64,000 nt of DNA from Alistipes sp. (GCA_022782405.1 JALFNK010000001.1:62001-126000), one strand, 5' to 3'. Positions 16,219 to 25,681 are shown, counted from the stretch's first letter. Translations and numbers: made by a program. Notes: generated by a model from the letters alone, not told the origin.

Positions 16219-17529
16219 TTATTTGCCGCTCCGGATCCGTTCTACGGCCTCCGCAGCCCGGGCATAGAGATCTCCGAGATCGACATCCGCAATACGGCGG
16301 TTTTCGACCACGATCCGCCCGCCGACCATCACCGTCTCGACATCCGCGGCCTTGCCACAGTAGACCAGATTCGAAACGACATCGTTCATCGGTTGCAGGT
16401 GGGGGCGCTGCAGGTCGATGACGATCATGTCGGCCAGGGCACCCTCCCGCAGGACGCCCAGCTGACCGTCGGCGTACCCCATGGCACGGGCTCCGTTGGC
16501 CGTGGCCATGCGCAGCGCCTCCAGGGCCGGCAGGGCCGTCGGATCGCCCGTGGCGGATTTCTGCAGCAGGGCCGCCGTGCGCAGTTCCTCCCACAGGTCC
16601 AGGTCGTTGTTCGAGCAGCACCCGTCGGTGGCCACCGTAACGCGTATTCCGGCCCGGAGCATCTCCCTTACGGGCGCTACCCCACTCGATATCTTCATGT
16701 TGCTCTGCGGGTTGTGCGAAACGGTCATCCCTCGTGCGGCCATTGTGGCGATATCCTTCGATGTAACGTGCACGCAGTGTGCTCCGATGGTCCTGGGTCC
16801 GAGCAGGCCCAGCCGGTCGAGATACTCCACGGGCGTCGCATCGAACCGCTCGCGGATGATGCGTATTTCGTCCTGCGTCTCCGCAATGTGGGTCATGAGC
16901 AGCAGGTCGAGCCGTTCGGCCTCGCGGAGTCCGCGTGCGAGGTTTTCCGTCGAGACCGTGTAGGGGGCATGCGGCGCCACGGCGATGCGGATGCGGTCGC
17001 ATGCGGCGGCACGGCCTGCGGCCTCCTCCAGTTCCGCGAACACCTCGTCGATGTTGCTGTCGAAATAGTTGCAGCCCAATACGGCGCGGATACCCAGCCG
17101 CTCCACGACCGGTACGCAGCGGTTCTGATGGTAATACATGTCCACAAACGAAGTGATGCCGCCCAGCAGCATCTCGACAATGCCGAGTTCCATGCCGAGC
17201 GCCACATCCTCGGGCGTCTGCCGTGCCTCGAAGGGCCAGATGTGCTCGTTGAGCCACTTCATCAGCGGAATGTCGTCCGCAAGGCTGCGCTGCAGGCTCA
17301 TGGCCGCATGGCAGTGCGTGTTGATCAGGCCGGGCATGACAAGCCGTCCGCGGCAGTCGATCTCCCGCAGCCCGGGATGGGCCTGCCGGAAAGCTTCCGC
17401 ATCGGCCTCGGCGGCGGATACGAAGGCGATACGGTCGCCCTCGACGCCCACCGATCCGGTGAACGTCTGCGCCTGGCCGGCCGATGCGGTCATCGGCAGC
17501 AGCGTGGCGTTTGAAAAGAGTGTTGCCAT
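16219..17529 (-). CDS. amidohydrolase, 5-methylthioadenosine/S-adenosylhomocysteine deaminase type
   Basis: 436 residues of the cytosine-deaminase/MtaD-like amidohydrolase family. The metal-binding H-x-H is in 'LINTHCHAAMSLQRSLADD'; further ligands are in 'LMTHIAETQDE', 'GAHCVHVTSKDI' and 'ATDGCCSNNDLDL' (Asp near the C-terminal side of the barrel), all as in MTA/SAH deaminases. It would hydrolytically deaminate SAH or MTA to the inosyl forms in the cytoplasm, helping recycle the methyl cycle. The ATG follows the DUF1573 gene stop by one base. Specificity between MTA, SAH and related purines cannot be settled here. Confidence 0.85.
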   Translation of the reverse strand: MATLFSNATLLPMTASAGQAQTFTGSVGVEGDRIAFVSAAEADAEAFRQAHPGLREIDCRGRLVMPGLINTHCHAAMSLQRSLADDIPLMKWLNEHIWPFEARQTPEDVALGMELGIVEMLLGGITSFVDMYYHQNRCVPVVERLGIRAVLGCNYFDSNIDEVFAELEEAAGRAAACDRIRIAVAPHAPYTVSTENLARGLREAERLDLLLMTHIAETQDEIRIIRERFDATPVEYLDRLGLLGPRTIGAHCVHVTSKDIATMAARGMTVSHNPQSNMKISSGVAPVREMLRAGIRVTVATDGCCSNNDLDLWEELRTAALLQKSATGDPTALPALEALRMATANGARAMGYADGQLGVLREGALADMIVIDLQRPHLQPMNDVVSNLVYCGKAADVETVMVGGRIVVENRRIADVDLGDLYARAAEAVERIRSGK

Positions 17530-17530
17530 G

Positions 17531-17983
17531 TCAGTTCTTTATTTTCGTCTTCTCTCTCTTGACTTTGACCTTTGTGGCCCCTTCTTCGATCGAGAAGCCC
17601 TGTACGGTGAGAATCTCGCGGCTGTTTTCGGCATTCGAGAAGATCTGTATCAGTTTGTTGAACGATCCCGGTTCGCTTTTGTGGGGCTCGTAGACGACAC
17701 GTATCGTGTCCGAGGATCCCGGAGCTACGGGACGTTTCGGATAGGTGATCTTCAGACAGGTACAGGAGGTTTGTGCCCGCACGATGACCAGCGGCACCTT
17801 GCCGTCGTTCGTGAAGGGGAACCCGTGCTCGATGTTTCCCCCTTTGCGGGGTACCTCCCCGAAGTCATGCGAGGTATGATCCAATGTCAATCGGGCCTTT
17901 TCGGGATCCCGGGGCAGTCCGGCCCTTGTCTGAATCGAAGTGCCGCCGGCAAGCAGCAACAACAACAGTGCAAATTTTCTCAT
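17531..17983 (-). CDS. DUF1573 domain secreted protein
   Basis: 150 residues from the ATG at 17983 (MRKFALLLLLLAGG), chosen because it gives a clean signal peptide; an upstream in-frame start would place a palindrome inside the coding region. The mature part is the Ig-like DUF1573 domain: 'HDFGEVPRKGGNIEHGFPFTN' then 'VRAQTSCTCLKITYPKRPVAPG' (the C-x-C after T-S is typical) and 'IQIFSNAENSREILTVQG'. Proteins with this domain are abundant, probably periplasmic or surface, and of unknown role in Bacteroidetes. It lies between tonB and the deaminase gene on the same strand. Confidence 0.85.
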   Translation of the reverse strand: MRKFALLLLLLAGGTSIQTRAGLPRDPEKARLTLDHTSHDFGEVPRKGGNIEHGFPFTNDGKVPLVIVRAQTSCTCLKITYPKRPVAPGSSDTIRVVYEPHKSEPGSFNKLIQIFSNAENSREILTVQGFSIEEGATKVKVKREKTKIKN

Positions 17984-18010
17984 TGTTTCGTAAAATCTCG
18001 TTTCTTCTTT

Positions 18011-18041
18011 CCGGACCATGCAGCCTGGCTGCATGGTCCGG
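18011..18041. repeat. perfect 15-bp palindrome between tonB and DUF1573 gene
   Basis: CCGGACCATGCAGCC and its exact reverse complement are separated by a single base (18011-18025 / 18027-18041). In RNA this makes a very stable hairpin in the intercistronic gap. No T-run follows on the minus strand (it reads AAAGAAG), so it is not a standard terminator. Confidence 0.7.
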
Positions 18042-18050
18042 ATTCCTGAG

Positions 18051-18740
18051 TCATTCCATCCGGAAGATGTAGGTGATCGTTCCGCCCTGCACCGCGGCGC
18101 GGCTCTCCGTGAAGCGGGCCTTGCGGGCCGCAGCGATGGCCGCAGCGACCAGTGCCGGGTCGCTTACGGTGGAGCCTTTGGCTTCGAAGGAGGCGTTTGT
18201 AACCTTTCCCGAAGCATCGACCGTTACGCGGATGACGACCTTGCCGCTCTTGTTGCCCGGATAGGCCGGTTTGGGCAGGTTGCCGATCAGCCCGCGTCCC
18301 TGAAGCCCCTTGTCGAGCAGGTCCAGACCGTCGGGATTCAGCCCGGGGCCGGTTCCGGAGGCTTTGTCCTCACCCTCCGGGGCATGGGGATTTCCGGCAT
18401 TCTCGGGTTCGTCGGCTCCGCTTTTGTTCATCTTGAACAGCGCCTTCGGATTGGGCGTCTGCGTAACCTCGTCCTTCCCGGCGACCTGTGCCGTCTGCTC
18501 CTCGGGATCCGCGACGTCGTGCACGCGGGGTTCGACGCTCGTCTTCACGGGCGGCTTCGGGCGCTCGGGAACCGGCGGTTCGGTGAAGTCCACGAGAATC
18601 GTATCGTCGTAATTCTTCTCCTCGGGGGTGAAGTCGAACGACACGAAGGCGAACGATCCGGCGAACAGAAGCACATAAACTCCTGCTGCGATCATCGCCC
18701 ACCTGCGCGGAGACTTATCGTTCGGATCGTAATATTGCAT
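18051..18740 (-). CDS. tonB: energy transducer TonB
   Basis: 229 residues. A short cytoplasmic start (MQYYDPNDKSPRRW) is followed by one membrane helix (AMIAAGVYVLLFAGSFAFV, 15-33) and a Pro/Glu/Lys-rich periplasmic linker (EPPVPERPKPPVKTSVEP). The C-terminal TonB-type domain is 'GKVVIRVTVDASGKVTNASF' and onward to the end. It transmits proton-motive force from ExbB/ExbD to TonB-dependent outer-membrane receptors. It is encoded directly after exbB and exbD in the same direction, so the set is a complete motor. Confidence 0.9.
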   Translation of the reverse strand: MQYYDPNDKSPRRWAMIAAGVYVLLFAGSFAFVSFDFTPEEKNYDDTILVDFTEPPVPERPKPPVKTSVEPRVHDVADPEEQTAQVAGKDEVTQTPNPKALFKMNKSGADEPENAGNPHAPEGEDKASGTGPGLNPDGLDLLDKGLQGRGLIGNLPKPAYPGNKSGKVVIRVTVDASGKVTNASFEAKGSTVSDPALVAAAIAAARKARFTESRAAVQGGTITYIFRME

Positions 18741-18760
18741 GATCGAATCTTTTTACCGGT

Positions 18761-19168
18761 TTATCGCGGGGTGGTTGCGAGGATCAGCTTGTAGTTGTTG
18801 TCCTTGGCGACGTTCATCACCTTGACCACCTCGTCCACGGCCACCGTCTTGTCGCAGTGCAGCGAGACGGTGGGCTCCTCCTGTCCTTCGAGGCGCGTCT
18901 TGAGCGTGCGCTCCACTCCGTCGATGGAGCCTACTTCCTGCATCTCGACATAGTAGCGGTATTTCCCGTGTCCCGCATCCTGGATCGAGACGGTGGTCAG
19001 CGCCTTGTCCTTGAGCTGGTTCGAACTCTTGGGGAGCATCAGCTTCAGGGCGTTGGGGTTGATCAGCGTCGTGGCGATGAGCAGGAACAGCAGCAGCAGG
19101 AACATCAGGTCGGTCATGGACGAGGCCGAAAACGACTTATCGACTTTCGATCCGTGTTTGATTGCCAT
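18761..19168 (-). CDS. exbD: biopolymer transport protein ExbD/TolR
   Basis: 135 residues. There is one N-terminal membrane helix containing the essential Asp20 (SSMTDLMFLLLLFLLIATTL), and a periplasmic domain (KLMLPKSSNQLKDKALTTVS ... VAVDEVVKVMNVAKDN). It pairs with the ExbB protein encoded seven bases upstream to form the proton channel that energises TonB. ExbD and TolR cannot be separated by sequence alone; the adjacent tonB favours ExbD. Confidence 0.92.
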   Translation of the reverse strand: MAIKHGSKVDKSFSASSMTDLMFLLLLFLLIATTLINPNALKLMLPKSSNQLKDKALTTVSIQDAGHGKYRYYVEMQEVGSIDGVERTLKTRLEGQEEPTVSLHCDKTVAVDEVVKVMNVAKDNNYKLILATTPR

Positions 19169-19175
19169 GGCTCAC

Positions 19176-19853
19176 TTATTTTTGAACGGGTTGATTGAGG
19201 ATGTCCATGAACGCGATCGAGTTGGCCTCCATCTGGAAGACGAGTTTCTCGATGCGCGCCACCAGGTAGTTGTAGCCGAAGTAGGCCGGGATGCCGACGA
19301 TCAGACCGCCGACAGTCGTAACCATGGCCACATACATGCCGCTTGCCAGCAGTCCGAGATCGACCGTGCCGCCTGCTGCGGACATGTCCATGAAGGTCTG
19401 CACCATACCGATCACCGTGCCGAGGAAACCGATCATCGGGGCGCCGCCGGCGATCGTGGCCAGGAACGGCAGGCCGTTTTCGAGCTTCGAAACTTCGAGG
19501 TTGGCGACATTCTCGATGGCGGCCTGGATGTCGCTCATCGGACGTCCGATCCGCTCGATACCCTTTTCGATCATGCGGGCGATAGGCGTGTCGGTCTTGC
19601 GGCAGAGGTTCACGGCCGTGGAGATCTTGCCGTCGGAGATGTAGTCCCGGATACGGTTCATGAAGTTCATGTCCAGCACCGAGGCCTTGCGGATTGCCAG
19701 GAAGCGTTCGACGAAGATGAAGATCGTAACGCCGCCCAGCGCCAGCAGGGGCCACATCAGCCAACCGCCCTTGATGAACAAGGTCCACAATCCCATGCGG
19801 GTCTCCTCACTTACGGCCGCGGTCTCGACGGCGGCCTGCAAAAAAGTCATCAT
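19176..19853 (-). CDS. exbB: MotA/TolQ/ExbB proton channel family protein
   Basis: 225 residues. The N-terminal segment MMTFLQAAVETAAVSEETR precedes the first helix (WTLFIKGGWLMWPLLALGG). The conserved MotA/ExbB region contains 'TIAGGAPMIGFLGTVIGM' followed by 'MYVAMVTTVGGLIVGIPAYF', the paired helices lining the proton path. It starts four bases after the tamB stop and precedes exbD. It should form the ExbB pentamer of the TonB motor in the inner membrane. Confidence 0.92.
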   Translation of the reverse strand: MMTFLQAAVETAAVSEETRMGLWTLFIKGGWLMWPLLALGGVTIFIFVERFLAIRKASVLDMNFMNRIRDYISDGKISTAVNLCRKTDTPIARMIEKGIERIGRPMSDIQAAIENVANLEVSKLENGLPFLATIAGGAPMIGFLGTVIGMVQTFMDMSAAGGTVDLGLLASGMYVAMVTTVGGLIVGIPAYFGYNYLVARIEKLVFQMEANSIAFMDILNQPVQK

Positions 19854-19856
19854 AGT

Positions 19857-22800
19857 TTAAAAGATTTTGTTATTGTTGTTTGAATTGTTGTCGATCGTTT
19901 CTTTGCGGCCGGTCTCCGTTAGTGCCGTCCTTGTCTCTTCGGGCCAGCCGGCTTCCGGGTATCTTCCGGAGGTGCTTCCGGGTATCCAGGAGACGAATTC
20001 CATGTCCTCTTCGGGGTTCATTCCGTCGCGTTCCTCGATCTCCGGAGCCTCGTAGGGAGCCCGGAATGCGGCTTCGGCACGGGCCTGCCGTCGGGCTTCG
20101 CGTCGTGCCTGTCTCCGGGCTTTGCGGGTTTTATTCGTGAAACGCGCCTTGATGCGCTGTCTCAGGTCGCGGAAATTGTCGAAGTCCTCCTTGAAGTAGA
20201 TGCCGATTCCCGTCTCCTGAAGGCCCTGGTTCTCGTCGAAGCGGTCGATGGTCTGGGTAAAGGCCTTCAGCTTGAGGGTTCCTGCCGGGTCGATCAGGTA
20301 GGTTATGTATGCTTCGCCCAGGAAATTGGACATCGAATTGTTGATCGCCTGCTTGTTGTCAATCAGGTAGTTGCCCTCTACTTCGACGAATAGGCGGTCG
20401 TTCACGAGGCTTTTCGAGATGCCGAAATCCACCTCATCGCCCGTCTGTTCGGATTTGGGCCGATAGCCGATCTTGAAGTCATATCCTAGCGAGGAGAACC
20501 AACCGCTGACCATGTTCGACAGGAAGTCCATGCCCGTGGCGGCCGATACGGAGCTTCCGATGTTGGAGGATGCCAGCGAGGAGCTTTCCGCCATGAAACT
20601 GTTGAAAAGCAGCAGATAGGCAAATTGCGTATCGACCGTTTCGGGGGTCGAGAGGGCGTTGGCGATGACGGTTTGTGTTTCGGGGTCGGATCCCGGGACG
20701 CGGACATCGAAGGCGATGGCAGGGTTCGAGAGTCGGTCTCCCAGATGGATGACGCACTCCACGGGAACCGATCGGTTGCCCCCGAGGTTATCGGTAGTCC
20801 CCTGGAGCAGGGGCTGGAGCGAGGCCTTGAGCTTGTAGACGGCGTCGATATCCAGCAGGGCGTCCATCGGGGCTCCGGTCCATTGGATCGAGGAGCCGTT
20901 TTCGATCGAGAAACGTTTGCTGATGATGTTCTGAAGCGAGAGCAGGAAAGTGCCTTCGGTCAGGGTATAGTCTCCGTAGATTTCGAAGACGTTGGCACTG
21001 GGATTGATCTGCAGGTTCAATGCTCCCGATCCTTTTGCCTTCAGCGTATTGCCGGAAAGGGTCAGCTCGACGTTGGCATTCGGCCGCACGTCGAGGGCCA
21101 GGCCGATGTTCATGCGGCTTGCGGCTGTCTGCCTCTGGCGGTGTCGTCTCTCGAAGGAGAGCTTCCGCCGGGCCACGGCATCGAGGGTATCGGCCCGTGC
21201 GGGTTTTTCGAAGATCACGAAGTCGGCGTTCGAGATGTTCGATTTGCCCGAGAGCGGCAGATAGAAGTCCGAATTGTCATCGGTCGAAGCGGTAATGTCC
21301 ATGTTCACGACGCCTTTGCGGCCCGTGATCCGGGCGCCGCCCGTAGCGTGCACCTTTCCGTAGAAGACGTCGTTGTCCTCTTCGGTCGTATTGAGTACGA
21401 GCATCTGTTGCGGGGCCACACGCACGTCGAAGGTGATGTTCGAGAGGTGTTCGAGGTTGAGGTCGAGGTCGAACCGGCCGCGGTTCCCCTGTGGATCGAA
21501 AAGCGGGACATCGACGGCCCGGAAGCGGTTTTCGCCGACCGTGAGAAGAGCCTCCGGCATCGTGTAGGTAACGTTTGTGTAATCGACCTTCGTGCGGAGA
21601 TTCTTCACGCGCACCTCTCCCGAAAGATCGGCGTCGCGCTGCATGCCCTGAAGGGTGAGATCGGCTGTGGCGCGTCCCGAGGTCGAGGAGATGACTCCCG
21701 ACAACAGCGGGTCGAGCAGCCCCATGTCGATGCCGTCGGCCGTGAGCCGGACATAGTAGCGCCGGCGGTCGGGGGCATAGAATCCCCTGACGAGCGTATC
21801 GCGGCGCTCGCGATCGGAAATCGTTACACCCGCCCTGTTGCGGGCGAAGTCCCAACGGGAGGTCAGGCGCAGGGGCGGAACGGGAATTTCATTGACCTCG
21901 ATGCTGTCGAAAAGGATGTCGGCCGTGATGTCGGCACCCTGGAATACCGATTTCATCGTGGCTTTTCCGTTCGTGCGACCGTCGATCTCGTACCCCATGC
22001 GTTCGGCGATTTGCGTGAAGGTTCTCAGATCGAAGTTGCGCAGCTGCAGCGTTACGGAATCCGAGCGGCTGCGGGAGGCAATGCCGTCGATGCGCAGTTC
22101 CTGTTCGTCGTTCATGACGAAGAAGCGGTCGATGGCCACATGTGCCGTGTCGATACGGATCTGGCGGGCGAAGATCTGCCAGGTCTTGTTGCCGCGCGTG
22201 AAGTGGGACGGCAGAATGTGCAGATCGACCACGCGTCCCGTACTGTCCTGTTCGGGCAGGATGCCTGCGCTGATTCCGATCAGTCCCGAGGCTTTGCTTA
22301 CGGTGTCGGTGAATCCTGTCGACAACTGGATTTTTCCCTGTCTGGCCCCGCCGGTTATCGAGAGATGAGGCAGGTGGAGCACTCCGGCGTAGAGGTCTTC
22401 GGCCGAGGCGTACATCGTGAGGGAATCCCCCCGGTTCGAGGCGTTGATGTTCAGGCGCGTGGCCAGCATTTTCCGACGTTCGATATACTCCGATGCTGCC
22501 CGGAGCGAGAGCTGGTCGCTTGCCGGATTGAAGAGCAGCTTGAGCGATGATCCGTCGGCGATCTGCAGTCCGGGTGCAATGGCATCGGCCACGGGATTGA
22601 TGTTGCGGATGTCGATCGAGAGGAGTGAATAGTCGTCGGCCACGGCCTCCACGATCTTGCGGTCCTTCTTTTCCGGGCTCTCTTCGCGCAGCAGGGGCAG
22701 GTAGCGGTGAGCGCTTCGCCGCAGGTATTCGAATACGGTGCGGTAGCTGGTTTTCGAACGGAAGGTGGCGTCGGCGAAATCCGAACGGAATTCCACGAGT

Positions 22801-24587
22801 TTGCTGTCTGTCGAATTGCGTCCCGTAATCGTGGCGTTCGATGCGTGTATCTCCTTGTCGTTGTATCGGTAGCGTGCGTCGGCGATCTGGATGCGTCCGT
22901 TCAGGTCGTCGAGCGAGCGTCCTCCGGCTTTGGCAATGATGCGGGCCGAGAGTTGCGAGAGGGAGTCGCGGCGGTTGATAAGGAGCTGTGTTAGGTCGGC
23001 GTGGCGGAGGTGCATCGTGAAGTCGTAGTTCGGGATCGAGTCGTTCAGATCGACCAGACCGAAAAAGTCGAAGTCGAGATTCGGATCGCGTGCTGCGATG
23101 CGGCCGTTGAATTCACGGTTGCGCAGCCGGCCGTCGAGCCGCAGAGAGTCGTACACATAGCCGTTTAGACCGAAATCTTCGACGTGCGCGTTCACTTCAG
23201 CATCGGCGTATCCGCGCCCTACGACTCCGTTGATACGGGCCGAGAGCGAGGCGTTGCCCAGCAGATCCGGATGTCCGGCAAGTTCTCCGAGACGCAGGTC
23301 GCGGGTTGCTACCTCGCCGCACAAGGAGCTGCGCTTTCCGCCCATCGGTCTCATCCGCAACTTGCAGGAGATATTGCCCTGGCGGATGGCGGTGCCTATC
23401 TGCATGTCGAACGATGCGAGCGATCCCCGAAAACGGCCGTTCATCCCGATTGCTCCGGCGTTTTCGAGAACCGCGGTCAGAGTCTTTGGAAGGGCCTTGC
23501 GGGCGATGCTCCGGGCCAGATTGTCGGCGGCTGCGGCCGAGGTCTGCAAATTGGTAATTTCCAGGTCGAAATGGGTTTGGCGGACATCGGGCAGTCCGGA
23601 GACCGAAGCGGCCGCCGCCAGTGTCGTGCCGTCGCCGATGCGCAGGCTGCGGATCGTCGCCTCGAAGTCTGCGACGACTCCGGCGACCGAAAGATCCGCG
23701 TCGCGGAAGGTCAGGTGCCAGTCGCGCAGACGGGGTGCGAAGAAGGCGATGTCGTCGGTCGAGAACGACGAGTTGCGCAGGGCGGCGTCGATGCGCACCG
23801 CACCGAGGAAATCCTTGTATTCGGCCCAGGAGTTTCCGGCCAGCGAGATGTATGGGATCCGGACCTTCGACTGCGGGGTTTCGATTTCGACCTGCTCGAA
23901 TCCCAGGCAGCCCTGTGTGAGGTAGAAGCGTCCGGCGAGGCGGTCGAGTTCGAAGCCGCTGCGCTCGCGGGCCGAGAGCTCCTCGATAGAGGTGTAGATC
24001 GCCTGTCCGTCGATGGTGAAGTCATCGACGCGTGCATTGAGATCCGAAAGGTGCAGATGCGAAAAGTCGATTCCGTATTCGCGGTCGCGGTGCTCCGTGC
24101 GGTCGATGCAGAGCTCCATGTTTCGGATTGAGGCTTTTTTCAGCGTGAGCCGGAACTCCCCTTTGCGTTTCCGGTCGGGATTCGTCAGGCGCATGACGAT
24201 CTGGCGGATGTTCATTTCGCCGTCGGGCATCTGGTGCAGATGCAGTTTGGCATCGACGATCTCGCCGCTGCTCAGTTCGAGGCCTCCGCCGAGAATCCCG
24301 AAATTGGTGATGTAGGTGTCGAGCCGTCCGACGTAGAAGAGCGTGTCGCGGTTGTAGTCGGCGACGTAAAACGCTTCGACGCGGATCTTCGAGAAGAGCC
24401 CGATGTCGATTCTTCCGACCCGTACGGTCGTTCCCAGTTTGCGTGATATGGCCTCGGCGGCCCGCTGTACCGCATAGTTCTGCACGGCGGGGATGTCGAG
24501 CAGCAGCGAGAGGCCCACAGGCAGGATTATCAGCAACAAAATCGCTGCGGATAACACCTTTCCCGATATTTTTATAACTTTGCGCAA
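19857..24587 (-). CDS. TamB-like translocation/assembly protein (AsmA family, DUF490)
   Basis: About 1,576 residues, very long beta-helical protein. An N-terminal membrane anchor (KVLSAAILLLIILPVGLSLL) leads into AsmA-like repeats ('AAEAISRKLGTTVRVGRIDI'). The C-terminal DUF490/TamB region contains 'VELTLSGNTLKAKGSGALN', 'YTLTEGTFLLSLQNIISKRF' and ends in a basic/Gln-Arg tail. It should span the periplasm and carry phospholipid or assist outer-membrane assembly. No ATG exists near the start; TTG at 24587 is preferred because the TAAATTTG promoter at 24609-24616 overlaps the other candidate TTG at 24611. It is the first gene of the exbB-exbD-tonB operon and divergent from tsaD. Confidence 0.9.
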   Translation of the reverse strand: MRKVIKISGKVLSAAILLLIILPVGLSLLLDIPAVQNYAVQRAAEAISRKLGTTVRVGRIDIGLFSKIRVEAFYVADYNRDTLFYVGRLDTYITNFGILGGGLELSSGEIVDAKLHLHQMPDGEMNIRQIVMRLTNPDRKRKGEFRLTLKKASIRNMELCIDRTEHRDREYGIDFSHLHLSDLNARVDDFTIDGQAIYTSIEELSARERSGFELDRLAGRFYLTQGCLGFEQVEIETPQSKVRIPYISLAGNSWAEYKDFLGAVRIDAALRNSSFSTDDIAFFAPRLRDWHLTFRDADLSVAGVVADFEATIRSLRIGDGTTLAAAASVSGLPDVRQTHFDLEITNLQTSAAAADNLARSIARKALPKTLTAVLENAGAIGMNGRFRGSLASFDMQIGTAIRQGNISCKLRMRPMGGKRSSLCGEVATRDLRLGELAGHPDLLGNASLSARINGVVGRGYADAEVNAHVEDFGLNGYVYDSLRLDGRLRNREFNGRIAARDPNLDFDFFGLVDLNDSIPNYDFTMHLRHADLTQLLINRRDSLSQLSARIIAKAGGRSLDDLNGRIQIADARYRYNDKEIHASNATITGRNSTDSKLVEFRSDFADATFRSKTSYRTVFEYLRRSAHRYLPLLREESPEKKDRKIVEAVADDYSLLSIDIRNINPVADAIAPGLQIADGSSLKLLFNPASDQLSLRAASEYIERRKMLATRLNINASNRGDSLTMYASAEDLYAGVLHLPHLSITGGARQGKIQLSTGFTDTVSKASGLIGISAGILPEQDSTGRVVDLHILPSHFTRGNKTWQIFARQIRIDTAHVAIDRFFVMNDEQELRIDGIASRSRSDSVTLQLRNFDLRTFTQIAERMGYEIDGRTNGKATMKSVFQGADITADILFDSIEVNEIPVPPLRLTSRWDFARNRAGVTISDRERRDTLVRGFYAPDRRRYYVRLTADGIDMGLLDPLLSGVISSTSGRATADLTLQGMQRDADLSGEVRVKNLRTKVDYTNVTYTMPEALLTVGENRFRAVDVPLFDPQGNRGRFDLDLNLEHLSNITFDVRVAPQQMLVLNTTEEDNDVFYGKVHATGGARITGRKGVVNMDITASTDDNSDFYLPLSGKSNISNADFVIFEKPARADTLDAVARRKLSFERRHRQRQTAASRMNIGLALDVRPNANVELTLSGNTLKAKGSGALNLQINPSANVFEIYGDYTLTEGTFLLSLQNIISKRFSIENGSSIQWTGAPMDALLDIDAVYKLKASLQPLLQGTTDNLGGNRSVPVECVIHLGDRLSNPAIAFDVRVPGSDPETQTVIANALSTPETVDTQFAYLLLFNSFMAESSSLASSNIGSSVSAATGMDFLSNMVSGWFSSLGYDFKIGYRPKSEQTGDEVDFGISKSLVNDRLFVEVEGNYLIDNKQAINNSMSNFLGEAYITYLIDPAGTLKLKAFTQTIDRFDENQGLQETGIGIYFKEDFDNFRDLRQRIKARFTNKTRKARRQARREARRQARAEAAFRAPYEAPEIEERDGMNPEEDMEFVSWIPGSTSGRYPEAGWPEETRTALTETGRKETIDNNSNNNNKIF

Positions 24588-24608
24588 ACGGATTACGATA
24601 TAATCCTG

Positions 24609-24616
24609 CAAATTTA
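24609..24616 (-). promoter_or_regulatory. -7 promoter element (TAAATTTG) for the tamB-exbBD-tonB operon
   Basis: An exact TAnnTTTG on the minus strand; a TTTG lies 23 bases further upstream. It predicts a transcript beginning just before the TTG at 24587. Confidence 0.55.
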
Positions 24617-24651
24617 ACGAAAATAGTTAAGATAATACGCAAAAAAACCGG

Positions 24652-25674
24652 ATGGATATTACAATTCTCGGCATCGAATCCTCGTGCGACGACACCTCTG
24701 CGGCCGTGCTCCGCGGCAATGTGCTGTTGTCGAACGTCATCGCTTCGCAGGCCGTACATGTCAAGTACGGCGGTGTGATCCCCGAACTGGCTTCGCGGGC
24801 ACACCAGCAGAACATCATTCCCGTCGTGGATACGGCGCTCAAGGAGGCCGGCATCACGGCCGACGATCTGGATGCCATCGCCTTTACGCGCGGGCCCGGA
24901 CTGGTCGGATCGCTGCTCGTGGGCGTGTCGTTCACCAAGGGACTTTCGATTGCCCGCAACATCCCGATGGTCGAGGTGAACCATCTGCAGGGGCATATCC
25001 TCTCGCACTTCATCGACCTCCCGGACCGGCAGCTCCCCCACCCGGAGTTTCCGTTCCTGTGCCTTCTGGTGAGCGGCGGCCATACGCAGATCGTGCGGGT
25101 GGACGCCCCCACACGGATGGAGATCATCGGCACGACGATCGACGATGCTGCAGGCGAGGCTTTCGACAAGTGCGCCAAGGTGATGGGACTCCCCTATCCG
25201 GGCGGTCCGGTGATCGACCGCCTGGCCAAGGAGGGCGATCCGAAGGCGTTCCGCTTCGCCCATCCCCATGTCGATGGCTACGACTACTCCTTTTCGGGAC
25301 TGAAAACCTCGTTCCTCTATACGTTGCGGGATGCCGTGGCCGGTGATCCGAACTTCATCGAGGAGCACAAGGCGGACCTCTGCGCTTCGCTGCAGGGGAC
25401 CATCGTGGAGATTCTGCTCGACAAGCTTGTCCGCGCCTCGAAGGATACGGGTATCCGCGACATCGCCATCGCCGGAGGCGTCTCGGCCAATTCGGGCCTG
25501 CGCAACGGTATCGTCGAGACGGGGCGCCGCCGCGGCTGGCGGACCTTCCTCCCCGAGTTCAAGTTCACGACCGACAATGCCGCCATGATTGCCATGGCGG
25601 GATATTACCGCTACAAGCAGGGGGAGTTCTCGTCGCTCGACGTCTCGCCCGAGGCCCGTATGGAACGACTCTGA
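24652..25674 (+). CDS. tsaD: tRNA N6-adenosine threonylcarbamoyltransferase TsaD
   Basis: 340 residues, complete. The ASKHA-fold motifs are present: 'ILGIESSCDDTSAAVL' at the start, 'ELASRAHQQNIIPVV', the metal-binding 'VEVNHLQGHILSHF' (H-x3-H), 'LLVSGGHTQIVRV', and 'AGGVSANSGLRNGI' near the end. It transfers the threonylcarbamoyl group to A37 of ANN-decoding tRNAs to make t6A. It is divergent from tamB and followed seven bases later by truA, another tRNA modification gene. Confidence 0.97.
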   Translation: MDITILGIESSCDDTSAAVLRGNVLLSNVIASQAVHVKYGGVIPELASRAHQQNIIPVVDTALKEAGITADDLDAIAFTRGPGLVGSLLVGVSFTKGLSIARNIPMVEVNHLQGHILSHFIDLPDRQLPHPEFPFLCLLVSGGHTQIVRVDAPTRMEIIGTTIDDAAGEAFDKCAKVMGLPYPGGPVIDRLAKEGDPKAFRFAHPHVDGYDYSFSGLKTSFLYTLRDAVAGDPNFIEEHKADLCASLQGTIVEILLDKLVRASKDTGIRDIAIAGGVSANSGLRNGIVETGRRRGWRTFLPEFKFTTDNAAMIAMAGYYRYKQGEFSSLDVSPEARMERL

Positions 25675-25681
25675 TCCGCCG

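Noticed and set aside
18011..18041. Rho-independent terminator between tonB and DUF1573
   Set aside because: The stem is strong but is followed by AAAGAAG on the coding strand, with no T-run.
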